A stretch of DNA of 64,000 nucleotides. Source: Plasmopara viticola (Eukaryota; Oomycota; Peronosporomycetes; Peronosporales; Peronosporaceae). The DNA lies in contig MBPM02000073.1 in the NCBI GenBank assembly GCA_001695595.3, positions 186,001-250,000 of the forward strand, given 5' to 3'. The translations under genes and the position numbers were made by a program. Shown here piece by piece: positions 42,741 through 51,632 of this stretch. Positions within the stretch are counted from its first letter, which is position 1. The number at the start of each line of letters is the position of its first letter. The notes beneath the pieces are model-generated. The model saw only the letters and a program-made list of their open reading frames with translations. It did no database searches and was not told where the DNA came from.

Positions 42741-43920
42741 CCCCCCCCTTCGTCAACCGCCTTGCACCCCACTTTTTATAGCACTCCTACACACACAAAA
42801 AGACGAAATGTAGAAAAGCAGCGCGGATCGGGTGGAAGTCGAAGTAAAAGTCAAGACGAAGGAGGAGCTACAGCCAAGTTTGTGGTCGGCAAGTACGACG
42901 CAGAGGAGGACCAATATGTGGTGGTGCTACAGATCGCAGAGAACGCACAACGAACCCACCGACAGTTGGGCAATAAGAAGTTTTCGTGGAGAGCTTTGGC
43001 TAGCGAGAAATTCTTATCAACAAGTCAGATTGCGTACCAGATCAAGAGAGTTTATGAAGTATGTTTACTCGAGATACCAAGAAAAATTCGAGACATTCGA
43101 ACAACAATCGCAAAGATGAACGGGAAGCTCGTCGTCGATACGTAAAGACCGAGAGTTGATACGCAGTGGCTGCCTTACAAGCAGGCGAATGTCATGAAAA
43201 AGAGTCTTGATCGCGCAAACAAGACTCAACTTGATAGTTTTGATGAAGAGGTGAAAACGACGATATTTTGTACTGATTAAGAGAACGAAGGTAGCAACAA
43301 GAGAGAAGTGGGCATCGCTGCAGTAGCAGTTTTGACAAGCCACGTGGAGATGTGCAGTTGCACAATGTCATGCTGTATTTACGCTTTTTAAAGATTAAAC
43401 CAAGCGAACGTTCTGTTTTGAGGCAGCTGGTGAAAAAGTTTGGTTTGTCTGCTCTGGATCAAGCGACGATGGTGCGATCACCTGGGTCTATTTACTGCAG
43501 AGTTTGTCAGGCGGTGGAAACAGGACTATTTCGCCTTTTGCTGCCCTATTCAGCTCGCTATCCAATACCAAGCAATTACAATTGGTGGATGGGTCGAATG
43601 GTGCTCGTATTGGCACTAGCACGATCGATGCACGGAGCATTCGCACCGCCGCAGAGCTGCGTCGAGTGCTGCACACAAACAAGTAACCGGAGGCAATGAT
43701 ATTCCAAAAGCTTGATTAGCTCTTTCGATTCCCGAAACCCATGGCGAATTTCACGCAACACTGAATATTGAAAGTTTTAATGGTTTTATCTTACAAAGAT
43801 CCTTGATTGTTGCAGCCAACCAACGTTCAAAACTTAAGGTAAAGGCGGTTTTAGCCCTGTATACTGAGGGGTGCTATAAAAAGTGGGGTATGGCGTGGGT
43901 AACGAAAACTGAGGCGACTC
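42741..43920 (+). mobile_element. TIR element with PH-like gene fragment, copy 5
   Basis: Left end CACCCCACTTTTTATAGCAC near 42765, right end inverse near 43872. The upstream frame 42762-43145 is open for 127 codons (EGGATAKFVVGKYDAEEDQ...), showing the charged N-terminal part of the fragment best. The downstream frame ends at 43686 with HTNK. The ATTCGATTGACG block near the left end is deleted. Confidence 0.55.
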
Positions 43921-45389
43921 CCTAATAAAAAGATTGTTAAAAAACTGTGCGGTGTGCGCCAGTCTTACTTGAACAGCTGAAGCGACGTAAGCAATTTTTA
44001 TATTTGATTATTATGTAATGGCTCGAGTAAGAGGAACGCAAATTACTGTGTCAACAGCGACGAGTAGAAAACTAGCACTCGGACAGCTCTCAATGGCACA
44101 TCAACCAAAAGTCATAATGGACTCGAAGGTTGACAGTACTGCAAGACAAAGCTGCAGTCTCTGAACATCATCGAATTGGCTTGAAGCAGCCCTCGGCTTT
44201 CGTCTAGTAAGCTGTGCATCCGATTCTAGTTACAAGAGTGTTCAATGCGACCGTGAGAGCCTTTTAATTTATCGTCGATCGGTAGAAGCGCCATTAGATG
44301 AGTACAACACATATCGCGACAATGCACAATGTTGTATTTCTACAACATATTTCTGTCAGAATCTTCGCTCTCGGTTCAGCTTTGGAATTGGTCAAAAAAA
44401 CTCAAAGGTGGTACAGCTGCTTAAGCTGATGCAATGATTAAGATGACTGTCGGTCTTCTTAGGATGCTATTCATTTCCGATCGTATCTTAAAGGAATGAT
44501 GCATTTGCATCGCATAATAACGAATTACTACTTGCTATTACTTTAGGAGTAAGAGACATTGCTAGATATTTTTAGACGGCGTTGGTCTCCTTGAAGTACC
44601 GTTTAGTGGATAGAATCAAGATGATGTGTTTGCGATCAAGTAGTAAAGACAACGAATACTCCCCAGTATCAGAACGGCCGCTCCCATTTGTCGCATGGAC
44701 GTCTTGTCGTGTGGACCATATGTAGATGGTTTATGCGACGAATGGTGATGTGAAGATAAATGTGAGGGCGTACTTTGTAGGACAATGAAAGGCAAAAGGC
44801 GCAGTATTATAATGTCGCATTAAATAGAATTGCTTGATATTTAAGACGGCATTGGACCTCGCGACAGCACGCATAGAATCTAACGGCCTTGCTTAAGTTC
44901 GCGTGATCAGGAACATACTCCCGGTATTCTATGTAAACGAAAGCTTTGCGAACATGGATAAACTCCCAGAAATTTAATTCGCCTCTTTTCTTTCGCATTG
45001 GCAAATTATCGAAGTAAATGAGGTTTTTGCAGCTCAAGCACGGCCAGAAGTAATTGTGATGTGAAGATAAGGACAACGAAGTGCAAAAGGCGCAGTGGTA
45101 TAATGTCGCAATAAATAGCAATGCTAGAAAGTTTCTGACTGCCTTGGACCTCGCGACAGGTATGTATGTACGCATAGAATCTGCGGAATTTCGCGTAATC
45201 CGGAGGATACTCCCGGTTTCATGTACATGAAAGCTTTGCAAACATGGATAGCCCACCAGAAATTTAATCCGTCTCTTTTCTTTCGGATCTTGTCGCTCTC
45301 ATGTTGGCAGATCATTTGAGTAAAAAGAGTTTCTGCAGCTCAAGCACGACCAGAGGCCACTATTCTTTTTGCACTGCAAGTGGTGAAGC
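43921..45389 (+). repeat. Background block, right arm of the large inverted duplication
   Basis: Mirror of about 33270-34700. It contains the decayed ~88-codon frame (about 44163-44437) and tandem ~300-bp units (about 44735-45340), including the same deletion before TTGGCAGATCATTT that distinguishes the left-arm partner. Confidence 0.6.
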
Positions 45390-45503
45390 ATGCGTCGTTC
45401 GTGCGGTTTCGTGCTCATTCTGGCTACATTCCTGGCCATTGATCACGGTTCCGTTGCCCCTCTCCCCGATCGTCAATCTCCCCCTCCGCGCAATCGTAAC
45501 TGA
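45390..45503 (+). CDS. Short secreted peptide ORF next to CopE
   Basis: 37 codons with MRRSCGFVLILATFLAIDHG leader and Pro/Arg tail. CopE inserted 25 bp after its stop codon, in the segment that normally continues into the VES..KTMQAR frame. Confidence 0.3.
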   Translation: MRRSCGFVLILATFLAIDHGSVAPLPDRQSPPPRNRN

Positions 45504-45528
45504 TAAGTCGGGGATTTAATGTCGTGGA

Positions 45529-45708
45529 TATAACAATGTGATTGTCGCAGTGCAAAATGGAAAGTAAATTCATAGGAATAAAGAAAACTATAGGCTCTTA
45601 CTCACTTGTAGCCACGTGTTCTTCTGTCTCGATATTCTAGAATGTTACTATTTCTCTTATATGTCAAGTTGGCACATACTGTGGGACACCCAATTAGAGG
45701 CCGTTACA
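45529..45708 (-). repeat. CopE 3' LTR
   Basis: On the element strand it starts TGTAACGGCCTC and ends CACATTGTTATA. It directly follows the polypurine tract GTTGAGGGGGAG. It contains the last five codons of gag-pol, including the stop at 45694-45696. Confidence 0.95.
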
Positions 45709-48700
45709 CTCCCCCTCAACTTGACAGTCCACAAGTCCGCATGCGTCACGAAGCTCCACAAAGCGCGGCGTCGGAATGGCCTTCGTTAACATATCCGCTA
45801 GCTGAGACTCCGATGGTACGTACTCCACCTTGATGGTGCCCTTCTCGACGTAGTCACGGACGAAGTGAGCTCGGAGGTCGATGTGCTTGGCGCGTGGGGT
45901 GTATCCGTGGTTAGTTGCCATACTAATCGCCGACTGGTTGTCCATGTAGATCGTCGACGCACTCGACACGTTTACACCCATCTCTGTGAGGAGGAAACGC
46001 AGCCACAGTACTTCTTGAGCGGTAAGTGCGAGAGCCATGTACTCGGCTTCAGCAGTTGATAATGCGACGGTCGCTTGACGCTTGCTCTTGTAGATGACCG
46101 GACCGTCAGCCATCTTCACCATCACACCAGACGTCGAGCGTCGCGTCTCCTTATCACCACCCCAGTTCGCGTCGCAGTATGTCACGATATTCTTGCCCTT
46201 TGCCGTGTAGTGGATGCCGATCGAAAGAGTGGCCTTGAGGTAGCGAAGTACACGTAGCGCAGCATTCCAATGCATCTCACGCGGCGTATCGAGGTACTGA
46301 GAGAGTATCGACAGCACGTAGCCAATGTCGGGACGTGTGGCATTGGCAACGTACAGCATTGATCCGATTAGTTCGCGGTACTTATTTTTGTCTGTGCATA
46401 CACCGTGCTTGTCGGATGGGCTGAGATCTTGACCAATTACCATTGGGTTGCGGACACCATGAGCAGATACTTGACCAAAACGCTCGAGCAACTTGGTTAT
46501 AAACTGAGATTGCTTCACCACCATTTCACCACGTTTCCGATCGTGAAGTACTTCCATCCCGAGAACGAAACGAGCATCACCGAGTGATTTGACCGTGAAG
46601 TGCGACGCGAGACCAGTACACACGGATCGCGCTTGTTCCTCTGTTTTGCAGCCAACAAGTAGATCGTCTACGTAGAGCACCACAAAAACCGCGGCCGCTG
46701 GGTCACTGTCATCTCGTCGAACGAAGAGACAAGGATCAGCTCGACACTGTTTGAAACCGAGACGCTTGAACACGTCGCGGATGGTACGGTGCCACACAGC
46801 TGCAGCTTGCTTGAGTCCATAGAGGCTGCGGCGGAGTCTGCAAACCAATTCCGGCGCCACATTCACTCCTTCAGGGGGATTCATAAACACTGTTTCGTCA
46901 AGCTTTCCATTTAGAAATGCGGTCTCAATGTCAAACTGGCGAATCATGAGGCGTCGAGAGCAGCACAATGCGAGAAAGACCCGGATCGTGTTCATGCTTG
47001 CCACTGGTGAGTATGTGTGGGTATAGTCTATGCCGCGAGTCTGGAGGAAACCTCGAGCGACTAGACGTGCCTTGTATCGCTTAACCGCTCCATTCTCGTC
47101 GTACTTCTTCGCGAATACCCATTTGCATCCGATCACCTTGTTTCCTTGAGGTCGTCGCACCATGTCCCACGTGTGGCTCCGCACATGCGACCGAATCTCA
47201 GCACGTATAGCTTCCTTCCATTGTGGAGCGTCAGGGGCCGCCATTGCTTCAGCGTATGATGTAGGCAGCTCAGACACCGCCAACGCAATTTCGTACTCAT
47301 CCAGGCGTGGTCGCTTGCTTTCTGGTTCTGGCTCATCGTCATTTTCAGCGCCATCAAGATGCAAAGGCATATCTCCATCAGTCAGTAGACGCGGTTGTTC
47401 ATACGTGATCGATCGAGGGCGAATGGAACCACCACTGAACACTATGCGATTCTCTGATGCATCGAAGCCGACGCCAACACCTTCACCATGAGGGATTATT
47501 GCTGACGGTGCGCACGGATCACATCCGGCAGCACGGACGAGGTCAAGGCTCGGGTTGAGATGCTGGACGATGGCGGGGCGATCGATCGACCGACTTAGAT
47601 GTTGTGAGTGCGGGACGATATCGCAATCAGGACGCTGGGCGAGCTGCATCTGCTGATCTTCGGTAGCAGTGGAAGGACTGATGCGCTGGACAACTTGCAT
47701 CTGGCTGTTACTCCCCCTGTCCAAAGCATCAGTAGGAACGGGTGAGATTTGAGCATCGGTAGGGGGCACTTCTTCCATTTCAACGTCGGCGGCATCGTCG
47801 ACATCCGCAGTTGCATCATGGTCGTTCTCATTCACTGGTCGCGGTGGCGGAATATAACTCACGGAATCGTGATCATTGATGCTAACCACCCAAGGAAAGC
47901 AACTTGAGTCATCACTGACGGCTTGGAACGTGTCTGGTGGTCGCTCATTCAGATGCACCGATCGCGAAATCACGATGCGCTCGTCGTCGTAATCCCACAC
48001 ACGATACGCTTTCGAACCATCAGCGTATCCAAGGAAGAGGCAACGGTGAGCTCGAGGATCAAGTTTGCCTACGTTTGGCTTGTCAACATGTACGTAGCCA
48101 CGAGCACCAAATACACGAAGGTCTTCGAGTGACTGGCGCTTTCCGGTTAATACTTCGAGGGGGCTCTGATCCGGTCGCGCAGTATTCGGGATACGGTTGA
48201 CGATGTAAGCTGCAGTCCGAAACGCTTCAGCCCACCACACACGGTCCACTCGCATGTAGTGTAGCATCGACCGGGCCATGTCAGCTAGTGTCCGGTTCAT
48301 ACGCTCAGCGGTCCCATTTTGCTGGGGGCTGTATGGCGCACTCGTCTGGTGAATGATCCCTTTGGACGCACAGAACTTGCCAAAGCGCTTGCTCACATAT
48401 TCACCACCGTTGTCACTACGAACACACATCACCTTGCAGCCGTGTTGCACCTTAACCTGAGTGCAGAATGCCTTGAAGCAATCGAACACTTCAGACTTCT
48501 GCTTGATGAAGTTGACGAACACTTCTCGGCTGAAGTCGTCCACGAAGACCACGATGTATACCGCACCACCCTTGGACTTCGGTTTTATTGGCCCCATCAC
48601 ATCCGTGTGCACAATCTCGAATGGGCGACCTGTCTTTATCTCGCTACCCGATTGGTGCGCGTACGAGCTTGTGGTCATTTTTCCTTGCGCACAGCCACCG

Positions 48701-50043
48701 CAGACACCACCATCCGATTGAGACAAAGCCATAGGGGGGATACCATCGCACGCGCTAGCAACTAGCTTTAGCTTGGTATCGGAGACGTGCCCCAGGCGCG
48801 CGTGAATGACTTCGTAGGCTTTATCATTTGACTCACCATCAAATGCCGTATACGCGTTGCCTTCCGTTCTGTACTTTAGTTCACACGCGTACAGTTTCCC
48901 AATCCGAGGGACTCGAACAACAACACGGCCATTCTGCAAAATGGAGGCACCGGTCTTGTCGAATTGCACAGCGAGATTCTTGGACATGAGTGCAGGAACC
49001 GACAGTAGCTTTCGGTCCAATTTCTGAACGTGGAGAACATCCGTCAACTTCACCCGCACGCCTCCGGTAAAGTTAACTCGCACGGTACCCATACCTATGG
49101 CGGCAACTCGCTGGCCATTTGCCACCATGATCTCGATTGGTTCTGTAAGCGGGCGGTATTCCGAAAAATCATTCCGATCCGTAGTCATATGCGAGCTGGC
49201 TCCACTATCAAGGAGCCAGGTGGACGATCGCTCACCACCAGCGGTCATAGCGGAGAACGCGAACTCCGAACCACCGGCATTGCCCTTCAGCCTCGGGCAA
49301 TCTTGTTTCTTGTGGCCAGCTTCGTGGCATTCATAGCATCGGCCCTTGAACTCCTTCTTGTCACCACCATTATGCCCTTTGCGTCCGTGTCTCTTGGCAT
49401 TTCGTCCACGTCGGCCTCCACGCCCATTCTGGAACCTTCCACCATTATCACTCACCGTCGCCTTGAATGCTTGCTCCTTCACCTCGCGTTTCTGAATCAT
49501 CTCATATTCGCGTCGGAGCATCTCTTTCGCATCCAGAAGTGTCACACGGTCGCGCACTTCGATGAGCCGCACCATCGCGTCGTACTCACTTGGCACACTA
49601 CCAAGGAGGATCACCAGCTTCTCCTCTTCAGGCAGAGCGTCACCAACCGCAGCCAACTTCGCACACAATTCATCGAACTGCACCAGATGCTCCATGAGAC
49701 TCCCACCACTGGCCATCGCGAACTCGTGGAGTTGCTTGCGCAGCTGCACACGGTTGTGCAGACTCTGCTTCATGAAAAATGCACGCAGAATTTGCCATGC
49801 TTCCCATGCAGAATTGGCTTCCCTCACCATCATCTGGTACGTTGGACTCAACAGCTTCGACACCACAGCCAGCGCCTTCACATCGGCGGCTTTCCATTGG
49901 GCGGGGGCGTTCACTGCGTCTTCTGGCTTCACCTCGAGATGGTCGAGGAGGTCCTTCCTGGCCAATGCCATGCGGGCGTTAAACTCCCACAGGAAGTAGT
50001 TGTCGTCGCTGAGGATCTCGTTCGGGTTCGTTATTGGGCTCAT
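45694..50043 (-). CDS. CopE gag-pol polyprotein, intact
   Basis: 1449 residues in one frame. Order and approximate residues: copia gag (YFLWEFNARMALARKDLL near 16-33); zinc knuckle CYECHEAGHKKQDC (~233-246, CX2CX4HX4C); aspartic protease LLDSGASSHMT (~277-287); pre-integrase HARLGH...CGGCAQGK (~417-455); integrase with HTDVMGP (~483), SDNGGEY (~543) and QQNGTAERMNRT (~575), giving the D-D-E set. RT follows from about 975 (ARGFLQTRGIDY, QFDIETAFLNG, VVLYVDDLLVG near 1125). RNase H has YCDANWGGD (~1291), STAEAEYMAL (~1329), DNQSAI and KHIDLRAHF. Polyprotein processing by the protease is expected of the family. The ATG lies inside the primer-binding site, which supports this start. The C-terminus VEGECNGL is encoded by the polypurine tract and LTR. 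No broken or missing catalytic residue was seen. Confidence 0.95.
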   Translation of the reverse strand: MSPITNPNEILSDDNYFLWEFNARMALARKDLLDHLEVKPEDAVNAPAQWKAADVKALAVVSKLLSPTYQMMVREANSAWEAWQILRAFFMKQSLHNRVQLRKQLHEFAMASGGSLMEHLVQFDELCAKLAAVGDALPEEEKLVILLGSVPSEYDAMVRLIEVRDRVTLLDAKEMLRREYEMIQKREVKEQAFKATVSDNGGRFQNGRGGRRGRNAKRHGRKGHNGGDKKEFKGRCYECHEAGHKKQDCPRLKGNAGGSEFAFSAMTAGGERSSTWLLDSGASSHMTTDRNDFSEYRPLTEPIEIMVANGQRVAAIGMGTVRVNFTGGVRVKLTDVLHVQKLDRKLLSVPALMSKNLAVQFDKTGASILQNGRVVVRVPRIGKLYACELKYRTEGNAYTAFDGESNDKAYEVIHARLGHVSDTKLKLVASACDGIPPMALSQSDGGVCGGCAQGKMTTSSYAHQSGSEIKTGRPFEIVHTDVMGPIKPKSKGGAVYIVVFVDDFSREVFVNFIKQKSEVFDCFKAFCTQVKVQHGCKVMCVRSDNGGEYVSKRFGKFCASKGIIHQTSAPYSPQQNGTAERMNRTLADMARSMLHYMRVDRVWWAEAFRTAAYIVNRIPNTARPDQSPLEVLTGKRQSLEDLRVFGARGYVHVDKPNVGKLDPRAHRCLFLGYADGSKAYRVWDYDDERIVISRSVHLNERPPDTFQAVSDDSSCFPWVVSINDHDSVSYIPPPRPVNENDHDATADVDDAADVEMEEVPPTDAQISPVPTDALDRGSNSQMQVVQRISPSTATEDQQMQLAQRPDCDIVPHSQHLSRSIDRPAIVQHLNPSLDLVRAAGCDPCAPSAIIPHGEGVGVGFDASENRIVFSGGSIRPRSITYEQPRLLTDGDMPLHLDGAENDDEPEPESKRPRLDEYEIALAVSELPTSYAEAMAAPDAPQWKEAIRAEIRSHVRSHTWDMVRRPQGNKVIGCKWVFAKKYDENGAVKRYKARLVARGFLQTRGIDYTHTYSPVASMNTIRVFLALCCSRRLMIRQFDIETAFLNGKLDETVFMNPPEGVNVAPELVCRLRRSLYGLKQAAAVWHRTIRDVFKRLGFKQCRADPCLFVRRDDSDPAAAVFVVLYVDDLLVGCKTEEQARSVCTGLASHFTVKSLGDARFVLGMEVLHDRKRGEMVVKQSQFITKLLERFGQVSAHGVRNPMVIGQDLSPSDKHGVCTDKNKYRELIGSMLYVANATRPDIGYVLSILSQYLDTPREMHWNAALRVLRYLKATLSIGIHYTAKGKNIVTYCDANWGGDKETRRSTSGVMVKMADGPVIYKSKRQATVALSTAEAEYMALALTAQEVLWLRFLLTEMGVNVSSASTIYMDNQSAISMATNHGYTPRAKHIDLRAHFVRDYVEKGTIKVEYVPSESQLADMLTKAIPTPRFVELRDACGLVDCQVEGECNGL

Positions 50044-50047
50044 AACC
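50036..50047 (-). other. CopE primer-binding site overlapping the start codon
   Basis: GGTTATGAGCCC begins immediately after the LTR. It is the exact complement of GGGCTCATAACC, the initiator tRNA-Met anticodon arm, as in the half-tRNA priming of Drosophila copia. The gag-pol ATG is bases 5-7 of the site. Confidence 0.65.
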
Positions 50048-50227
50048 TATAACAATGTGATTGTCGCAGTGCAAAATGGAAAGTAAATTCATAGGAATAA
50101 AGAAAACTATAGGCTCTTACTCACTTGTAGCCACGTGTTCTTCTGTCTCGATATTCTAGAATGTTACTATTTCTCTTATATGTCAAGTTGGCACATACTG
50201 TGGGACACCCAATTAGAGGCCGTTACA
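50048..50227 (-). repeat. CopE 5' LTR
   Basis: Identical to the 3' LTR. Plus-strand view TATAACAATGTG to GGCCGTTACA. Confidence 0.95.
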
Positions 50228-50232
50228 GTGGA

Positions 50233-51121
50233 ATCCACCCTCAAAACTATGCAAGCAAGACAAGTTGACTCGTTCAAAGCCAAAGCTAAAGAGAAACCAA
50301 AACCGAGTATCGTACTCTTTAGTGAAAAGAAAATATATTGTCTTTTGGTTTACTCATTCAAATCGGTTGCTTTGTTTTTTTATGGCAAAAATACTGCGGT
50401 CTGACTTATTGTAGCTACAAAGCCAATTTTTGATGTGCGGTCGCTGCTACTGAAAGTATGTCACGTGCTTTTGAACTTTCGCTGCGCTTAGTTGGGTGAA
50501 GCTCACTAACAAATAAGTATTTAGAGGTCCTGGCGCACATGAAGCCCGTCTTGTGTATCAAACAGACTCCAATAGCACTTTAATGTTGCTAGAGCAATGA
50601 CTCGGTCAAGTTTACTCTTAAAGTATGGTAAATGGCGATCAAAGGGCCACTAGTCTTGCCAAATATTCAAACACACTCTCTTTAAATATACAAGGAGCAG
50701 CGTCGACTTCCCTGCAAAATGGCCTTTTGACCATACTTAGCAAACTTGACTGAGTTATTGCTCGAGCTGTGGAGGATTATTATTAAAGCCTTACTTCTTT
50801 GATCCGACACATTGGACGGGCTTTATGTGTGCCTGGACCTAGAAACGCTAATGTCACCATAAGCACGAACGATAGCTAGCGAGAAACCGATGTATACGTG
50901 CTATACTTGGACCAATAGTATCAAGAATGTGCATCGTAGCTGCTTGTTATAGGAAATTAAATGTAAAATGAAACACCGGAATTATTCTCCACGAGAAAAG
51001 TAGCTAAAATTTGACTGTAGAAGACATCTCTGATTTGTTTCAATTCTTCATGAGGACGCACGCCCACAAAAGAAAAAAGTCATGTTGTTTTCGTCTTTTG
51101 TATAGCATCAACTCTCTTAGA
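50233..51121 (+). repeat. Background block right of CopE
   Basis: Continues the segment split by CopE: VES..KTMQARQ frame to 50404, MITE 50589-50766, then the effector-like 3' flank. Mirror of about 32283-33130. Confidence 0.6.
50589..50766. mobile_element. MITE-like element
   Basis: 178-bp copy with CTAGAGCAATGACTCGGTCAA left repeat and TTGACTGAGTTATTGCTCGAG right repeat; partner of 32594-32771. Confidence 0.55.
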
Positions 51122-51367
51122 TCATCTCACTTTCAGAGCGTTAAATTTTCTTTCTCGCGCTTCAAGGGGCAAACTCTCAATTTTCGTATTTGGCTTACCT
51201 TTAAACTTATTGATAACAATGGGCAAAGCCATCCTTTCTTCAGGTGCGGCAATTTCCTTTTGGAGTTTACTTCGAAGACTGTATGAGCCTTGACTAGCGT
51301 CCACAATACCTTGACTAGTGGCCAGGAATGGAGCTAGAATGAGCACGACACCGCACGATCGACGCAT
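51122..51367 (-). CDS. RxLR/EER-like secreted effector candidate, uninterrupted copy
   Basis: 81 codons with no internal stop. N-terminal signal peptide MRRSCGVVLILAPFLATSQG (basic start, hydrophobic core, small residues at the probable cleavage site). Then SYSLRSK (residues ~28-34), which occupies the RxLR position but keeps only LR, and AAPEERMAL (~40-48) with the EER motif. A basic tail ends at TGA, about a dozen codons earlier than in related copies because GGA became TGA. Secretion and possible translocation are inferred from oomycete RxLR effectors; no WY-type domain fits in this length. The CopA copy 2 3' LTR ends 106 bp upstream in the same orientation and may influence transcription. 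It could also be a fortuitously open pseudogene, since five sister copies are broken. Confidence 0.5.
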   Translation of the reverse strand: MRRSCGVVLILAPFLATSQGIVDASQGSYSLRSKLQKEIAAPEERMALPIVINKFKGKPNTKIESLPLEARERKFNALKVR

Positions 51368-51468
51368 GCTACACCACTTGCAGTGCAAAAAAATAGTGAG
51401 CTCATGGTCGTGCTGGGCTTGCAGAAACCGTGTTTACTGAAACAGTAAAAAGGGTAGCGCGTGCATGA
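51368..51468 (-). promoter_or_regulatory. Leader/promoter remnant of effector-like ORF, truncated by CopA
   Basis: Conserved 5' region (rc of TGCAGTGCAA...GTTTACTGAAACAGTAAA) containing a TGTTTCAGTAAAC-like initiator area near 51430-51445. Sequence further upstream is displaced by CopA copy 2. Confidence 0.3.
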
Positions 51469-51473
51469 AGGGT

Positions 51474-51619
51474 TGTTGAGAAGAAAGTAAAAACCGAAGT
51501 GAATATATTTATCCTGACCAATGAACGGCTACCAAATGTAATTTCTAATTGTGACGTACTTGTAATTACTGTGAAGCCATCCACCTGTTCCACATGCATT
51601 CAGCGGTGTAATGTTAACA
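51474..51619 (-). repeat. CopA copy 2, 3' LTR
   Basis: 146 bp, TGTTGAGAAG to TGTTAACA in plus view. It points toward the effector-like ORF on the same strand. Confidence 0.9.
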
Positions 51620-51632
51620 CTCCCACTCACCG

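Larger units (their letters stand above)
45524..50232 (-). mobile_element. CopE, intact young Ty1/copia retrotransposon with target duplication
   Basis: The element proper is 45529-50227, with a perfect GTGGA target duplication at 45524-45528 and 50228-50232. The two 180-bp LTRs (45529-45708 and 50048-50227) are identical base for base as I read them. One uninterrupted gag-pol ORF fills the interior. The empty site survives in the inverted-duplication partner near 33135. All this indicates a recent insertion and a probably autonomous, possibly active element. Confidence 0.95.

Noticed and set aside
47923..48765. Long plus-strand ORFs inside CopE (for example 48319-48765, 49030-50052)
   Set aside because: Antisense to the intact gag-pol and without matching motifs; opposite-strand shadows.
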